From: Acidobacteriota bacterium
GTDB taxonomy: Bacteria > Acidobacteriota > Blastocatellia > Pyrinomonadales > Pyrinomonadaceae
NCBI GenBank assembly: GCA_023415725.1
Contig: JAEZJR010000130.1
Coordinates: 1 to 24,377, forward strand
Direction of reading: 5' to 3'
DNA: 24,377 nt
Shown here one piece after another: positions 16,581-23,832 of this stretch. Under the pieces are notes generated by a model. It did not search any database and was not told the DNA's origin. It saw only the letters and a list, made by a program, of their open reading frames with translations. The translations under genes and the position numbers were made by a program. Position 1 is the stretch's first letter, and every line of letters begins with the position of its first letter.

Positions 16581-17078
16581 TCATATCAGACCTAGACGTT
16601 TTACGGTTTTCACCGGAAGGTAAACGTGAAACGGATCGTCCTTCAACTCATTAAATCCGTATTTAAGATAGAAACTTTTCGCCGGTTCGTTGATGGCGTG
16701 CAGTTCTATAGCGAATATGCCGAGTTCGTCTGCAACGTTCACGATCCGTCGAAGGGCATCGATCAAAAGAAACTCGCCCAAGCCTGCACCCTGACTCGAT
16801 AGGTCGACGGCCAACCGTCCGATATGAGCGGTCGGGATAGGATAACGCGGGAGTTTTTCCTGCACTTGCTCGAACGAAACGCTGCCGGACGACAGCGAAT
16901 AGTAACCCTGAACCCTGGCATCTCGATCCCTGACGGCCACAAAGGTCCTGCTTAAGCCCTTTTCATCATTCTGTCGGGCATAGTTCTTCAAAAACAGGTT
17001 CAGCGATTCGATCCCGCAGTCGAATTCGAATCGCTGATCTTCCTTTCTGAGGGGCTCGACACAAAACTCAAAACTCAT
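16581..17078 (-). CDS. tacT: GNAT-fold toxin of a type II TA system (TacT/AtaT family)
   Basis: A 165-aa GNAT acetyltransferase of typical TacT size. The acetyl-CoA motif is Q96-GAGLG101 within HIGRLAVDLSSQGAGLGEFLL, and the probable general acid is Tyr137 in KSFYLKYGF. TacT-type toxins acetylate the amino group of aminoacyl-tRNAs and stop translation. The ATG overlaps the stop of the upstream DUF1778-type antitoxin by four bases (ATGA, 17075-17078), the usual TA coupling. Catalytic motifs are intact, so the toxin looks active. Target tRNA cannot be predicted. Confidence 0.93.
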   Translation of the reverse strand: MSFEFCVEPLRKEDQRFEFDCGIESLNLFLKNYARQNDEKGLSRTFVAVRDRDARVQGYYSLSSGSVSFEQVQEKLPRYPIPTAHIGRLAVDLSSQGAGLGEFLLIDALRRIVNVADELGIFAIELHAINEPAKSFYLKYGFNELKDDPFHVYLPVKTVKRLGLI

Positions 17079-17362
17079 TTATTGAGTCGTTCCTTATATC
17101 GTTTGGCCGCCTTCTTAAGTGCTTCGTTCGGCTCCGGGGGATTCTCCAACAGTCTAAGAAATATATCCCGATCTCGGTTGGATAAGCTGCGAGTCTGATG
17201 GCGATGTATTGCCTCTTCTGCTGAATTCGCCAAGGCCATTATGGCGAAATCCGTGACGGTCGTCCCGGATACAAGCGCAGCCTCTTCGACCCGCTCCTTG
17301 ATGTCGGAGGGAATTCGAAAGTTTAGACGAGATATTGATCCTTTCTGAGTTAACGTCGCCAT
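17075..17362 (-). CDS. tacA: DUF1778-type ribbon-helix-helix antitoxin (TacA family)
   Basis: A 95-aa protein. The N-terminal part (about 10-50, SRLNFRIPSDIKERVEEAALVSGTTVTDFAIMAL) has the ribbon-helix-helix pattern of DUF1778 antitoxins. The C-terminal tail (RDIFLRLLENPPEPNEALKKAAKRYKE) carries the FLRLLENPPEPNEAL segment that in this family wraps and blocks the GNAT toxin. It binds DNA as a dimer and usually represses its own operon. A perfect 15-base palindrome lies 25 bases upstream of its start. ATG 17362 has no evident ribosome site. The gene follows herA by 40 bases on the same strand. Confidence 0.93.
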   Translation of the reverse strand: MATLTQKGSISRLNFRIPSDIKERVEEAALVSGTTVTDFAIMALANSAEEAIHRHQTRSLSNRDRDIFLRLLENPPEPNEALKKAAKRYKERLNK

Positions 17363-17386
17363 ACCAATTTTACGGTATCACAGAAG

Positions 17387-17401
17387 GTGGCAATTTGCCA
17401 C
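17387..17401 (-). promoter_or_regulatory. Candidate TacA operator palindrome
   Basis: GTGGCAATTTGCCAC is a perfect inverted repeat with 7-base arms around one central base. It sits in the 40-base herA-tacA gap, just past the herA stop, where an autoregulatory site is expected. It includes TTGCCA on minus, which could serve as a -35. It lacks a following T-run, so a terminator role is less likely. Confidence 0.45.
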
Positions 17402-17402
17402 A

Positions 17403-19097
17403 TTATATTCGGATGTTTCCTATCTTCTCCGGCTTTTTGCCGTTCGTTGGTTTTAGGTAAGGGGCCTCGGTTTGTTCGCGTTTTGAGGATTCGCCGGCTG
17501 AGTGCCAGTTCATCCATTCGGCGGGGGCGTCGAAGGTCTCGCCGCCGTGGACGGTGAGGCGGGGGCGGATGCGGCACATGACGGGGGTATTCACGCCTAC
17601 GCCGGAAATTATTGCCTGGCCCTTGGTGAGGGCGGGGAGTTCGGCGAGCATTGCGCGGCCGGCACCTTCGACCGATTGGGCGACAGTGGTCTGGTCGATC
17701 GGGTTGACGATGCGCATTATGATCTGCGTCATGCACTGCGAGAGCACGTCCTGGTCGAGTTTGCCGGGGCGTTGAGTTATCAGGCCGATGCCGACGCCGA
17801 ATTTGCGGCCCTCGCTGAGGATCTGTTTGAGGACGTGGGTGGAGACGACGCTCGCGCCTGACGGTGCGAAGCGATGTGCTTCCTCGAGCAGGGTGAAGAC
17901 GGGATAGTCGAGGAAATACTCGCCCTTCGTCGCCTCTTCGCGCGTGGTCATCATCCTCGCTTTGTTCACGCGGCGGAGCAGCGTCCCGACGATCACCTGC
18001 TGCTCGTTCTGCTCGATGTCGGAGAGCTGCAGGATAGTGACGCGCCCGGGGCGGTAGAGTTCCTGAAGCTCGATGTGATCGTGGGCGTGGAAGATGCTCT
18101 CGGGCCGGTCGAATCGCGAGTCTAACCGCCACAGCAAACCCTGTATCGACGAGACGTTCCCGCCGTCGCCGCTGTCGCCGTCCTTGCCGTACTGCTGCCG
18201 CTGCACCTCGTCGCGGAGGTCGTGATAGTTGTAGAGGTAATCTCGACGGCCCTCGGCCTTTAGCCTATCCTGAAGGCTCCTGAACGCCTGCCCGAGGTAA
18301 TGCAGCATCTTGTCGGACGTGCCCTCGGGGAGAAGGTATTTGATGTCGCCTTCGGTGAGCGTCGAGAAGCGCACCTTGATCTTGTCCGGGGTGAAGATCT
18401 TCACTTCCGGGTGATAGCCGTCACCGCCCGCGAACTGCGAATCGCCTTGAATGGTGGAAAGCGTGTGGTACTCGCCGTGCGGGTCGACGATGAGCACGGC
18501 CGCGCGGTTGTAAGGCTGCATCAACTCCTCGACGAGCACGCCGGCGGTATAAGATTTGCCGGAACCGGTTGACGCGAGGATCGCGAGATGCGTCGAGACG
18601 ACGTCTTTGACGGAAAGCACGACCGGCACCTCGCCGGGCTCGCGCGTGAGCAGACTGCCGATGTGGGCGGAGCCGGTCTGTGCCATCTTGCGCGGGCTCA
18701 GCATCTCGGCGAGCGTGTCGCTCGAGGTGAGGAAGACGGCGTCGCCGGGCTGCGGCGGGATGCGCGGATTGACGAAATCGCCCAGCTTGGTGCTGAAGTA
18801 ACCGATCGTCTCGACGGTCACCTCGTAGATCTCGAGCTCACCGTCGATGCCGATCAGGGATGCGACAGCAGAGGGCGGCGTCATAGGGTCCGCGAGGAAC
18901 GCGTCGGGTAGATTGCGAACCAGCTTGCGTTCCTTGATGGTCCCGACGATGCTGCGGTCCTCGTCGCCGACCCGGGCCTCGTAATACACGAATTCACCGA
19001 TGCGTGTTCGTTCGTTATCGCGAGTGATTAAGAGGAATTCGTAGGGGAGTTTCCCCGGGCCCTTGACCGTTCCGATAAGCTGGTCGGCGTTGCTCAT
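17403..19097 (-). CDS. herA: HerA-type hexameric DNA-translocase ATPase (DUF87)
   Basis: A 564-aa protein with the HerA layout. An N-terminal HAS-barrel-like beta domain (about 5-125) is followed by a RecA-type core with Walker A ASTGSGKS (175-182), Walker B-like VLIVDPHGEY (201-210), the main Walker B LLEEAH (403-408), a likely arginine finger in EGRKFGVG (429-436) and the sensor region LITQRPGKLD (439-448). HerA rings translocate DNA and usually pair with NurA nuclease in repair, or with Sir2- or nuclease-like partners in phage defence. No NurA or other nuclease is encoded in this window. It begins 24 bases from the divergent AstE-like gene. TacAT follows directly downstream on the same strand. 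All catalytic motifs look intact. Confidence 0.94.
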   Translation of the reverse strand: MSNADQLIGTVKGPGKLPYEFLLITRDNERTRIGEFVYYEARVGDEDRSIVGTIKERKLVRNLPDAFLADPMTPPSAVASLIGIDGELEIYEVTVETIGYFSTKLGDFVNPRIPPQPGDAVFLTSSDTLAEMLSPRKMAQTGSAHIGSLLTREPGEVPVVLSVKDVVSTHLAILASTGSGKSYTAGVLVEELMQPYNRAAVLIVDPHGEYHTLSTIQGDSQFAGGDGYHPEVKIFTPDKIKVRFSTLTEGDIKYLLPEGTSDKMLHYLGQAFRSLQDRLKAEGRRDYLYNYHDLRDEVQRQQYGKDGDSGDGGNVSSIQGLLWRLDSRFDRPESIFHAHDHIELQELYRPGRVTILQLSDIEQNEQQVIVGTLLRRVNKARMMTTREEATKGEYFLDYPVFTLLEEAHRFAPSGASVVSTHVLKQILSEGRKFGVGIGLITQRPGKLDQDVLSQCMTQIIMRIVNPIDQTTVAQSVEGAGRAMLAELPALTKGQAIISGVGVNTPVMCRIRPRLTVHGGETFDAPAEWMNWHSAGESSKREQTEAPYLKPTNGKKPEKIGNIRI

Positions 19098-19121
19098 AAC
19101 TTGAATTCAGGCGGTGATAAA

Positions 19122-20318
19122 ATGAAAATTCACGCCAAGTATAGCAGAACAATGGATCCGGCCCCGACCGTCGAAAATTCCCACCTTATCGCGGAGTTCA
19201 TCGGCGATCCGGCGGGCCCGACGCTGATGGCGTTCGGGAGCGTCCACGGGAACGAGGCGGCCGGTTCGGCCGCACTCGAACGCGTGGCCGAGGCGTTAAA
19301 TTCCGGCAGCCACGAGATCTGCGGGCGGGTTTATCTCTTCCGCGGGAACACCCGTGCCCTCGCGGCAGGCGTTAGGTTCATCGACTCCGACTTGAACCGC
19401 CACTGGACCGGCCCGAACGTAGTGCGGAACCTGCCGGATACCGCGTTACCACCCCAGCTTTCTGAAGACCGCGAGCAGGCGGAACTGCTTCGCGACATCA
19501 ACCATATTCTCGCGTCGGCACGGGACGAGGTATACGCGATCGACCTGCATTCCACGTCAGCTGAAGGCGTCCCCTTCGCGACGGTCGGGGACACAATGCG
19601 GAACCGCACGTTCGCGCAAAAATTCCCCGTAACCGTGCTGCTGGGGATCGAAGAGCAGCTGGAGGGCACGCTTCTCGAATATTTGAACAACCTCGGTGTC
19701 GTCACGCTCGGGTACGAAGGCGGGCAGCACTACGCAGAATCGACCGTGGCGGTGCAGGAGGCCCTGACCTGGCGGGCGATGGTGAACGCCGGCATCGTTC
19801 CCGAAGCGGAACATCTGAAGCGGTTCGACCGCGTGCTGCTGAATGCGACGAAGCGGCCGAAGATCTTCGAAGTTCGTTACCGGCACGCGATTACTCCCGA
19901 GGATGAGTTCGAGATGCTGCCGGGTTTCAGCAACTTCGATCCGATCGATCGCGGTCTGCACCTCGCCGGCGACAAACGAGGAATGGTCGTCGCGAGTGAG
20001 AAGGGCGTGATCCTGATGCCGCTTTACCAGAAGCTCGGCGAGGACGGCTTTTTCATCGGGCGTGAGATCTCGCCGTTCTGGATCTGGCTCTCGGGCGTAC
20101 TGCGGCGAATGAGGATCGGCGGAATGGTGTACCTTTTGCCGGGCGTAAGAAGGTCCGGCAATGACCGGGACACGCTCGAGGTGGACACGCGGATCGCACG
20201 CTTCTTTCCGCTGCAATTGTTCCACCTGCTGGGGTTCAGGAAACTGCGCTGGCGAGAGAACAAACTCGTCGTGAGCCGCCGCAAGCACGACATTTCAGGG
20301 CCGTTCCGCGCGCGGTGA
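19122..20318 (+). CDS. Succinylglutamate desuccinylase/aspartoacylase (AstE/AspA) family zinc hydrolase
   Basis: A 398-aa protein with M14-like zinc ligands H42xxE45 in SVHGNEAAG and H143 in AIDLHST, a substrate-binding FIDSDLNR (87-93), and the probable catalytic E199 in GYEGGQ. Members hydrolyse amide bonds of N-acyl amino acids or modified peptides. At 398 aa it is longer than classical AstE (about 320), with an extra C-terminal part (about 300-398, VYLLPGVRR onward). The ATG at 19122 is chosen because AGGCGGTGA lies just upstream; a TTG at 19101 in the same frame would add seven residues and overlaps that site. A GCS2-CBS ligase gene follows 70 bases downstream, so the two are likely co-functional on the same amide product. 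The exact substrate is unknown; this is probably not arginine catabolism, because no ast genes are nearby. Confidence 0.9.
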   Translation: MKIHAKYSRTMDPAPTVENSHLIAEFIGDPAGPTLMAFGSVHGNEAAGSAALERVAEALNSGSHEICGRVYLFRGNTRALAAGVRFIDSDLNRHWTGPNVVRNLPDTALPPQLSEDREQAELLRDINHILASARDEVYAIDLHSTSAEGVPFATVGDTMRNRTFAQKFPVTVLLGIEEQLEGTLLEYLNNLGVVTLGYEGGQHYAESTVAVQEALTWRAMVNAGIVPEAEHLKRFDRVLLNATKRPKIFEVRYRHAITPEDEFEMLPGFSNFDPIDRGLHLAGDKRGMVVASEKGVILMPLYQKLGEDGFFIGREISPFWIWLSGVLRRMRIGGMVYLLPGVRRSGNDRDTLEVDTRIARFFPLQLFHLLGFRKLRWRENKLVVSRRKHDISGPFRAR

Positions 20319-20328
20319 CAGGCGTCAC
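20315..20328. promoter_or_regulatory. Inverted repeat at the start of the GCS2-CBS upstream gap
   Basis: GTGAC-AGGC-GTCAC is a perfect 5-4-5 palindrome overlapping the stop of the AstE-like gene and lying 60 bases before the GCS2-CBS start. Its GTCACA arm recurs upstream of the histidine kinase (22666-22672). It could be a regulator site; no function is established. Confidence 0.3.
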
Positions 20329-20388
20329 ATCCAATTGCCGAAAGGGGAATAGTATAGGCGCGCAACCAGCGAACTCGGAGGCGATACC

Positions 20389-22332
20389 GTGGGTGAAAAG
20401 AGTGTCGCTCAAACGTCTGACGAATCGGAATTCAGGGCGTTCACGCGAGCGGTTTTGAACGACCTGGCCGCGCTCGAGAAGATGCTCGACGGTGGGATGA
20501 TGGAGGCGGACGTTTCCCGCATCGGGGCCGAGCAGGAGATGTTCCTCGTCGATTCGTCGATGCATCCCGCGCCGCTTGCGGTCGAGGTGATCGAAGCCGC
20601 GGCCGATCCGCGTCTGACTACCGAGATCGGACGTTTCAATCTGGAAGCCAACCTCACCCCGCTGCTTTTCCGCGGCGACTGCCTCAGCAAACTAGAAGCG
20701 GAACTGAACGAGATGGTCTCTATCGTCAAGCGGACGATGCAGGGCCTCGACGGCGACGTCGTGCTGTGCGGCATCCTCCCGACGATCCAGAAATCGGATC
20801 TTGTGGAACGCTTCCTCACCCCCAGCCCGCGATACGAGCAACTGAACCGCGTACTTACAGCCTTGCATGGGGAGGAGCGGCTTGTTCACATCAAGGGGCT
20901 CGACGAAATACGCCTGCACCTGCATGATACGTTCGTGGAATTCTGCAACACCAGCTTCCAGATCCACATGCAGGTGCCGGTGGACGATTTTGCTCGCTTC
21001 TACAATTGGGCACAGGCGATCTCTGCGCCTGTACTCGCACCTGCGGTAAATTCGCCGATGCTGCTGCATCACCGGTTGTGGCACGAAACGAGGCTCGCGC
21101 TCTTTCAGCAGTCGGTCGATGAGAGGGGCATCACCCACCAGGAACGCAGCCGGCCGGCCCGCGTCACGTTCGGGCACAGTTGGGTCGAGGACTCGATCCT
21201 CGATGTGTTCCGCGAGGACGTCGCCCGGTTCCGCATCATCCTGACGCGCGACATCGAAGAGGATTCCCTCGCGATCGTTCGCGCGGGCGGCGTTCCGCGG
21301 TTGAGCGCGTGGCGGATGCACAACGGTACGGTTTGGCGTTGGAACCGGGCGTGTTACGGCGTGACGGACGGGAAGCCGAGCCTTCGCATCGAAGCGCGCT
21401 TCCTGCCCGCGGGGCCGACCGTGGCCGACGAGATGGCGAATTCGGCGTTCTTCCTCGGCCTGATGCGAGCCCTTCCGGAACTTCACGGAGACGTGCGGGA
21501 GATCCTCTCGTTCGACGATGCGAAGACCAACTTCTTCAGTGCGGCGATATACGGGCTGCGGTCGCAGCTGACATGGATCGACGGAAAAACGCACTCCGCC
21601 CGCGACCTCATCTTGAACGAACTATTGCCGCTCGCGCGGCACGGACTGTTGTCGGCGGATGTCGACGTTGCGGATATCGACCGGTTCACCGGCATTCTAG
21701 AAGACAGGGTGAAAGCGGACGTGACCGGGGCGAAGTGGATACTGGAATCCGTTTCAAAGATGGACAAACCCGCGAAGATGAACATCCGAATGCGAACATT
21801 AACCTCGGCCATGATCAAACACCAGGAAACGGGTGAGCCCGTCCACACATGGCCGCTCGCGCAGATCGCCGAGCGGTGTGAGTGGATAGACAACTATCGA
21901 ACCGTGGAGCAGTTCATGTCTCACGACCTGTTCACCGTGCGGCCGGAAGACGTCGTGGACCTCGCGGCCGGATTGATGGAGTGGCGGCACATACGGCACG
22001 TGCCGGTGGAGAACGAGCGCGGGGAAATAGTCGGGCTGGTCTCTCACCGCGACCTGCTAAGGCTTTTCACGCGCGAGGTGGCGCGCGACCACGTGAACGA
22101 CCCGCTGATCGTGCGGGACATAATGAAGACGGACCTGATCACGATCAAGCCCGAGACCGACACGCTCGAAGCGCTTTACTTGATGAGGAGCAGGGGCATC
22201 GGCTGCCTTCCGGTGTGCAAGAACGGGAAACTGGTAGGGATACTGACGGCGCACGACTTTCTGACCGTCTCGACGCGCCTTTTGGAGGAGCGGTTGAAGG
22301 AAGACAGCGCCGTGCACCGCTCCAGGGGGTAA
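20389..22332 (+). CDS. Glutamate-cysteine ligase-like (GCS2) enzyme fused to a CBS-domain pair
   Basis: A 647-aa two-part protein. Residues about 15-420 form a GCS2-type ATP-dependent carboxylate-amine ligase (RIGAEQEMFLVD at 44-55; EIGRFNLEANLTP; NTSFQIHMQVP; SLRIEARFLPAGPT). A helical linker follows. The C-terminus is a CBS pair: CBS1 about 505-560 (MSHDLFTVRPED, HVPVENERGEIVGLVSHRDLLRLF) and CBS2 about 575-628 (MKTDLITIKPETDTLEALYLM, GILTAHDFLTV). CBS pairs usually bind adenine nucleotides and would gate the ligase. The GTG start at 20389 is set by GGAGG with a 7-base spacing. The AstE-like hydrolase lies upstream, suggesting a make/break pair for a gamma-glutamyl-like amide. Classical glutathione synthesis is possible for the first step, but the CBS fusion and partner suggest another product. 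It ends 5 bases from a convergent gene. Confidence 0.92.
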   Translation: MGEKSVAQTSDESEFRAFTRAVLNDLAALEKMLDGGMMEADVSRIGAEQEMFLVDSSMHPAPLAVEVIEAAADPRLTTEIGRFNLEANLTPLLFRGDCLSKLEAELNEMVSIVKRTMQGLDGDVVLCGILPTIQKSDLVERFLTPSPRYEQLNRVLTALHGEERLVHIKGLDEIRLHLHDTFVEFCNTSFQIHMQVPVDDFARFYNWAQAISAPVLAPAVNSPMLLHHRLWHETRLALFQQSVDERGITHQERSRPARVTFGHSWVEDSILDVFREDVARFRIILTRDIEEDSLAIVRAGGVPRLSAWRMHNGTVWRWNRACYGVTDGKPSLRIEARFLPAGPTVADEMANSAFFLGLMRALPELHGDVREILSFDDAKTNFFSAAIYGLRSQLTWIDGKTHSARDLILNELLPLARHGLLSADVDVADIDRFTGILEDRVKADVTGAKWILESVSKMDKPAKMNIRMRTLTSAMIKHQETGEPVHTWPLAQIAERCEWIDNYRTVEQFMSHDLFTVRPEDVVDLAAGLMEWRHIRHVPVENERGEIVGLVSHRDLLRLFTREVARDHVNDPLIVRDIMKTDLITIKPETDTLEALYLMRSRGIGCLPVCKNGKLVGILTAHDFLTVSTRLLEERLKEDSAVHRSRG

Positions 22333-22337
22333 GCCTC

Positions 22338-22562
22338 TTAACCCACTTCGTATTCGAGCAACATCTCTTCGATCTGCCTGAGTTCCCGATTAAGGCCATC
22401 GACAATCGAGAGGGTCACGTCGGTCTGTTGGACTTGGATGGCCTGTTCCTCCGGGTCGCGCTCGAGCTCTTCGCTTATGGGTGTTTCCAGTTGGCTTATT
22501 TGCCGACGGATTTCTTCACGCCTTTGGATCAAATGTTCCTTTGGGATCTTGTTATCGCTCAT
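22338..22562 (-). CDS. Small DksA/TraR-like coiled-coil protein without zinc finger
   Basis: A 74-aa protein starting at ATG 22562, with GAGG in ACGAGGCGAAT just upstream; an in-frame ATG nine codons earlier lacks support. It is entirely charged helix. The pattern ERDPEEQAIQVQQTDVTLSIVDGLNRELRQIEEMLLEYEVG resembles the coiled-coil arm of DksA/TraR proteins, which bear a conserved D-rich tip and then 'EL..I..AL.ri..G' before a C4 zinc finger. Here the protein stops exactly where that finger would begin, and no cysteines are present. True DksA-like proteins enter the RNA polymerase secondary channel; whether this one does is unknown. An unrelated coiled-coil protein is the alternative. It is convergent with GCS2-CBS, with a 5-base gap. 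Confidence 0.7.
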   Translation of the reverse strand: MSDNKIPKEHLIQRREEIRRQISQLETPISEELERDPEEQAIQVQQTDVTLSIVDGLNRELRQIEEMLLEYEVG

Positions 22563-22617
22563 ATTCGCCTCGTTTGGTGAGTATCGCACACATCATATTT
22601 CTAATTTGACCGCGTGA

Positions 22618-22672
22618 TGTGACGGCGAACACGTTGTCGCGGTTCGTCCGCGATAATTCTCGTTTCGTCACA
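22618..22672. promoter_or_regulatory. Nested inverted repeats upstream of the histidine kinase
   Basis: Arms TGTGACG (22618-22624) and CGTCACA (22666-22672) enclose an inner perfect hairpin TCGCGG-TTCGT-CCGCGA (22637-22653). They lie 26-80 bases before the kinase ATG, in the gap divergent from the small coiled-coil gene. They may be a regulator site or leader structure; no confident -35/-10 pair was found. Confidence 0.35.
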
Positions 22673-22698
22673 GGCTTTTTGGTGATAATCTGCGTGCA

Positions 22699-23832
22699 AT
22701 GATAAAAGATTCCTCAATGGAAGCCTCAACCGCAGGCAGCCGGGGGTTCGTCAAATGGGCGGGGATCTTCGGCGTCTGGACACTGTTCGCGCTGTTTTTC
22801 GCGAGCCAATTCGCCCTACAAAACCAGTTGTCACCGAGCCCGCTGCCGTTCTGGCGGATACTAATGTGGCAGCTCGTGTCGGGGTATATCTGGTTCGCGA
22901 TCAGCCCGCTGATACTATTCCTGGCGAACCGGTTCCCTTTCGAAGAAGGGAAGTGGAAGACATCGCAGCCCGCGCATGCGGTGGCGTGCGTTCTCGTCTC
23001 GCTGGTGCAGCTCGCGCTCGACGCCTTCGTGGTCACGAGGCTCGGATATCCTCCCGGACGGCAGTTCGCGAATTTCTTCGAGGCTTACAAGTTCTTCGTC
23101 TTCATAAATCTTCACCTCAGCATCCTCATCTACATGGCCGTGGTGGGGATCAAATCCGCGTTCAACTACTACCAGAAGTACCGAGAAAAACAGCTTCGCA
23201 CCTCGCAGCTTGAGGCACGGCTCGCACAGTCGCGCCTGCAGGTGCTGAAGATGCAGCTTCACCCGCATTTCCTATTCAACACGCTGAACGCGATCTCGGA
23301 ACTTCTGCACCGAGACCCGGACGCCGCGGAGCACATGATCACGGACCTGAGCGATCTGCTTCGTATGTCGTTCGAAAATCTCGAGGTGCAGGAGATCCCA
23401 CTCAGGCAAGAGCTGGAGTTCCTTCGCAAGTACCTCGAGATCGAGCAGATGCGCTTCCAGGATCGCCTGACCGTCGAGATGCACATCGCCCCGGACACGC
23501 TCGATGCGAGTGTCCCGAATATGATCCTGCAGCCGCTCGTCGAGAACGCGATCAAGCACGGGATATCGCCGAAAGCGGACGGCGGGCGGATCGACATCGA
23601 CGCGACACGCAGCAACGGTCATTTGATCCTGTCGGTCGCCGACGATGGAGTGGGGATGCAGCAGCCGAGCCCGCACCTGACCCTGCGGGACGGTGTCGGC
23701 CTCTCCAACACTCGCCGACGGCTTAGGCACCTTTACGGCGAAGAGCACCGCTTCGAGCTCGATGCCCCCAACGACCACGGCCTGAAGGTGAACCTCGAGA
23801 TCCCCTACAAGGAAGCCGAAAAGGCGATATGA
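22699..23832 (+). CDS. LytS/YpdA-type sensor histidine kinase
   Basis: A 377-aa protein. Four membrane segments span about residues 18-40, 53-77, 92-113 and 132-152, and a short coiled coil (about 157-183) leads into a His_kinase domain with the phosphoacceptor motif QLHPHFLFNTLNAIS (H190). The ATPase domain has the N box PLVENAIKHG (N283), G1 DDGVGM (315-320) and G2 GVGLSNTRRRL (332-342). The short membrane sensor has no recognisable extracellular domain, so the stimulus is unknown. Its stop overlaps the start of the LytTR regulator (ATGA, 23829-23832), so they form a two-component pair. The ATG at 22699 has no good ribosome site; ATG 22717 is an alternative that would remove six residues. 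Confidence 0.94.
   Translation: MIKDSSMEASTAGSRGFVKWAGIFGVWTLFALFFASQFALQNQLSPSPLPFWRILMWQLVSGYIWFAISPLILFLANRFPFEEGKWKTSQPAHAVACVLVSLVQLALDAFVVTRLGYPPGRQFANFFEAYKFFVFINLHLSILIYMAVVGIKSAFNYYQKYREKQLRTSQLEARLAQSRLQVLKMQLHPHFLFNTLNAISELLHRDPDAAEHMITDLSDLLRMSFENLEVQEIPLRQELEFLRKYLEIEQMRFQDRLTVEMHIAPDTLDASVPNMILQPLVENAIKHGISPKADGGRIDIDATRSNGHLILSVADDGVGMQQPSPHLTLRDGVGLSNTRRRLRHLYGEEHRFELDAPNDHGLKVNLEIPYKEAEKAI

Noticed and set aside
16581..19097. A complete known HerA-based defence system (HerA with NurA, Sir2 or a similar effector)
   Set aside because: No nuclease, NADase or other effector ORF flanks herA; the AstE-like gene and TacAT are not known partners.
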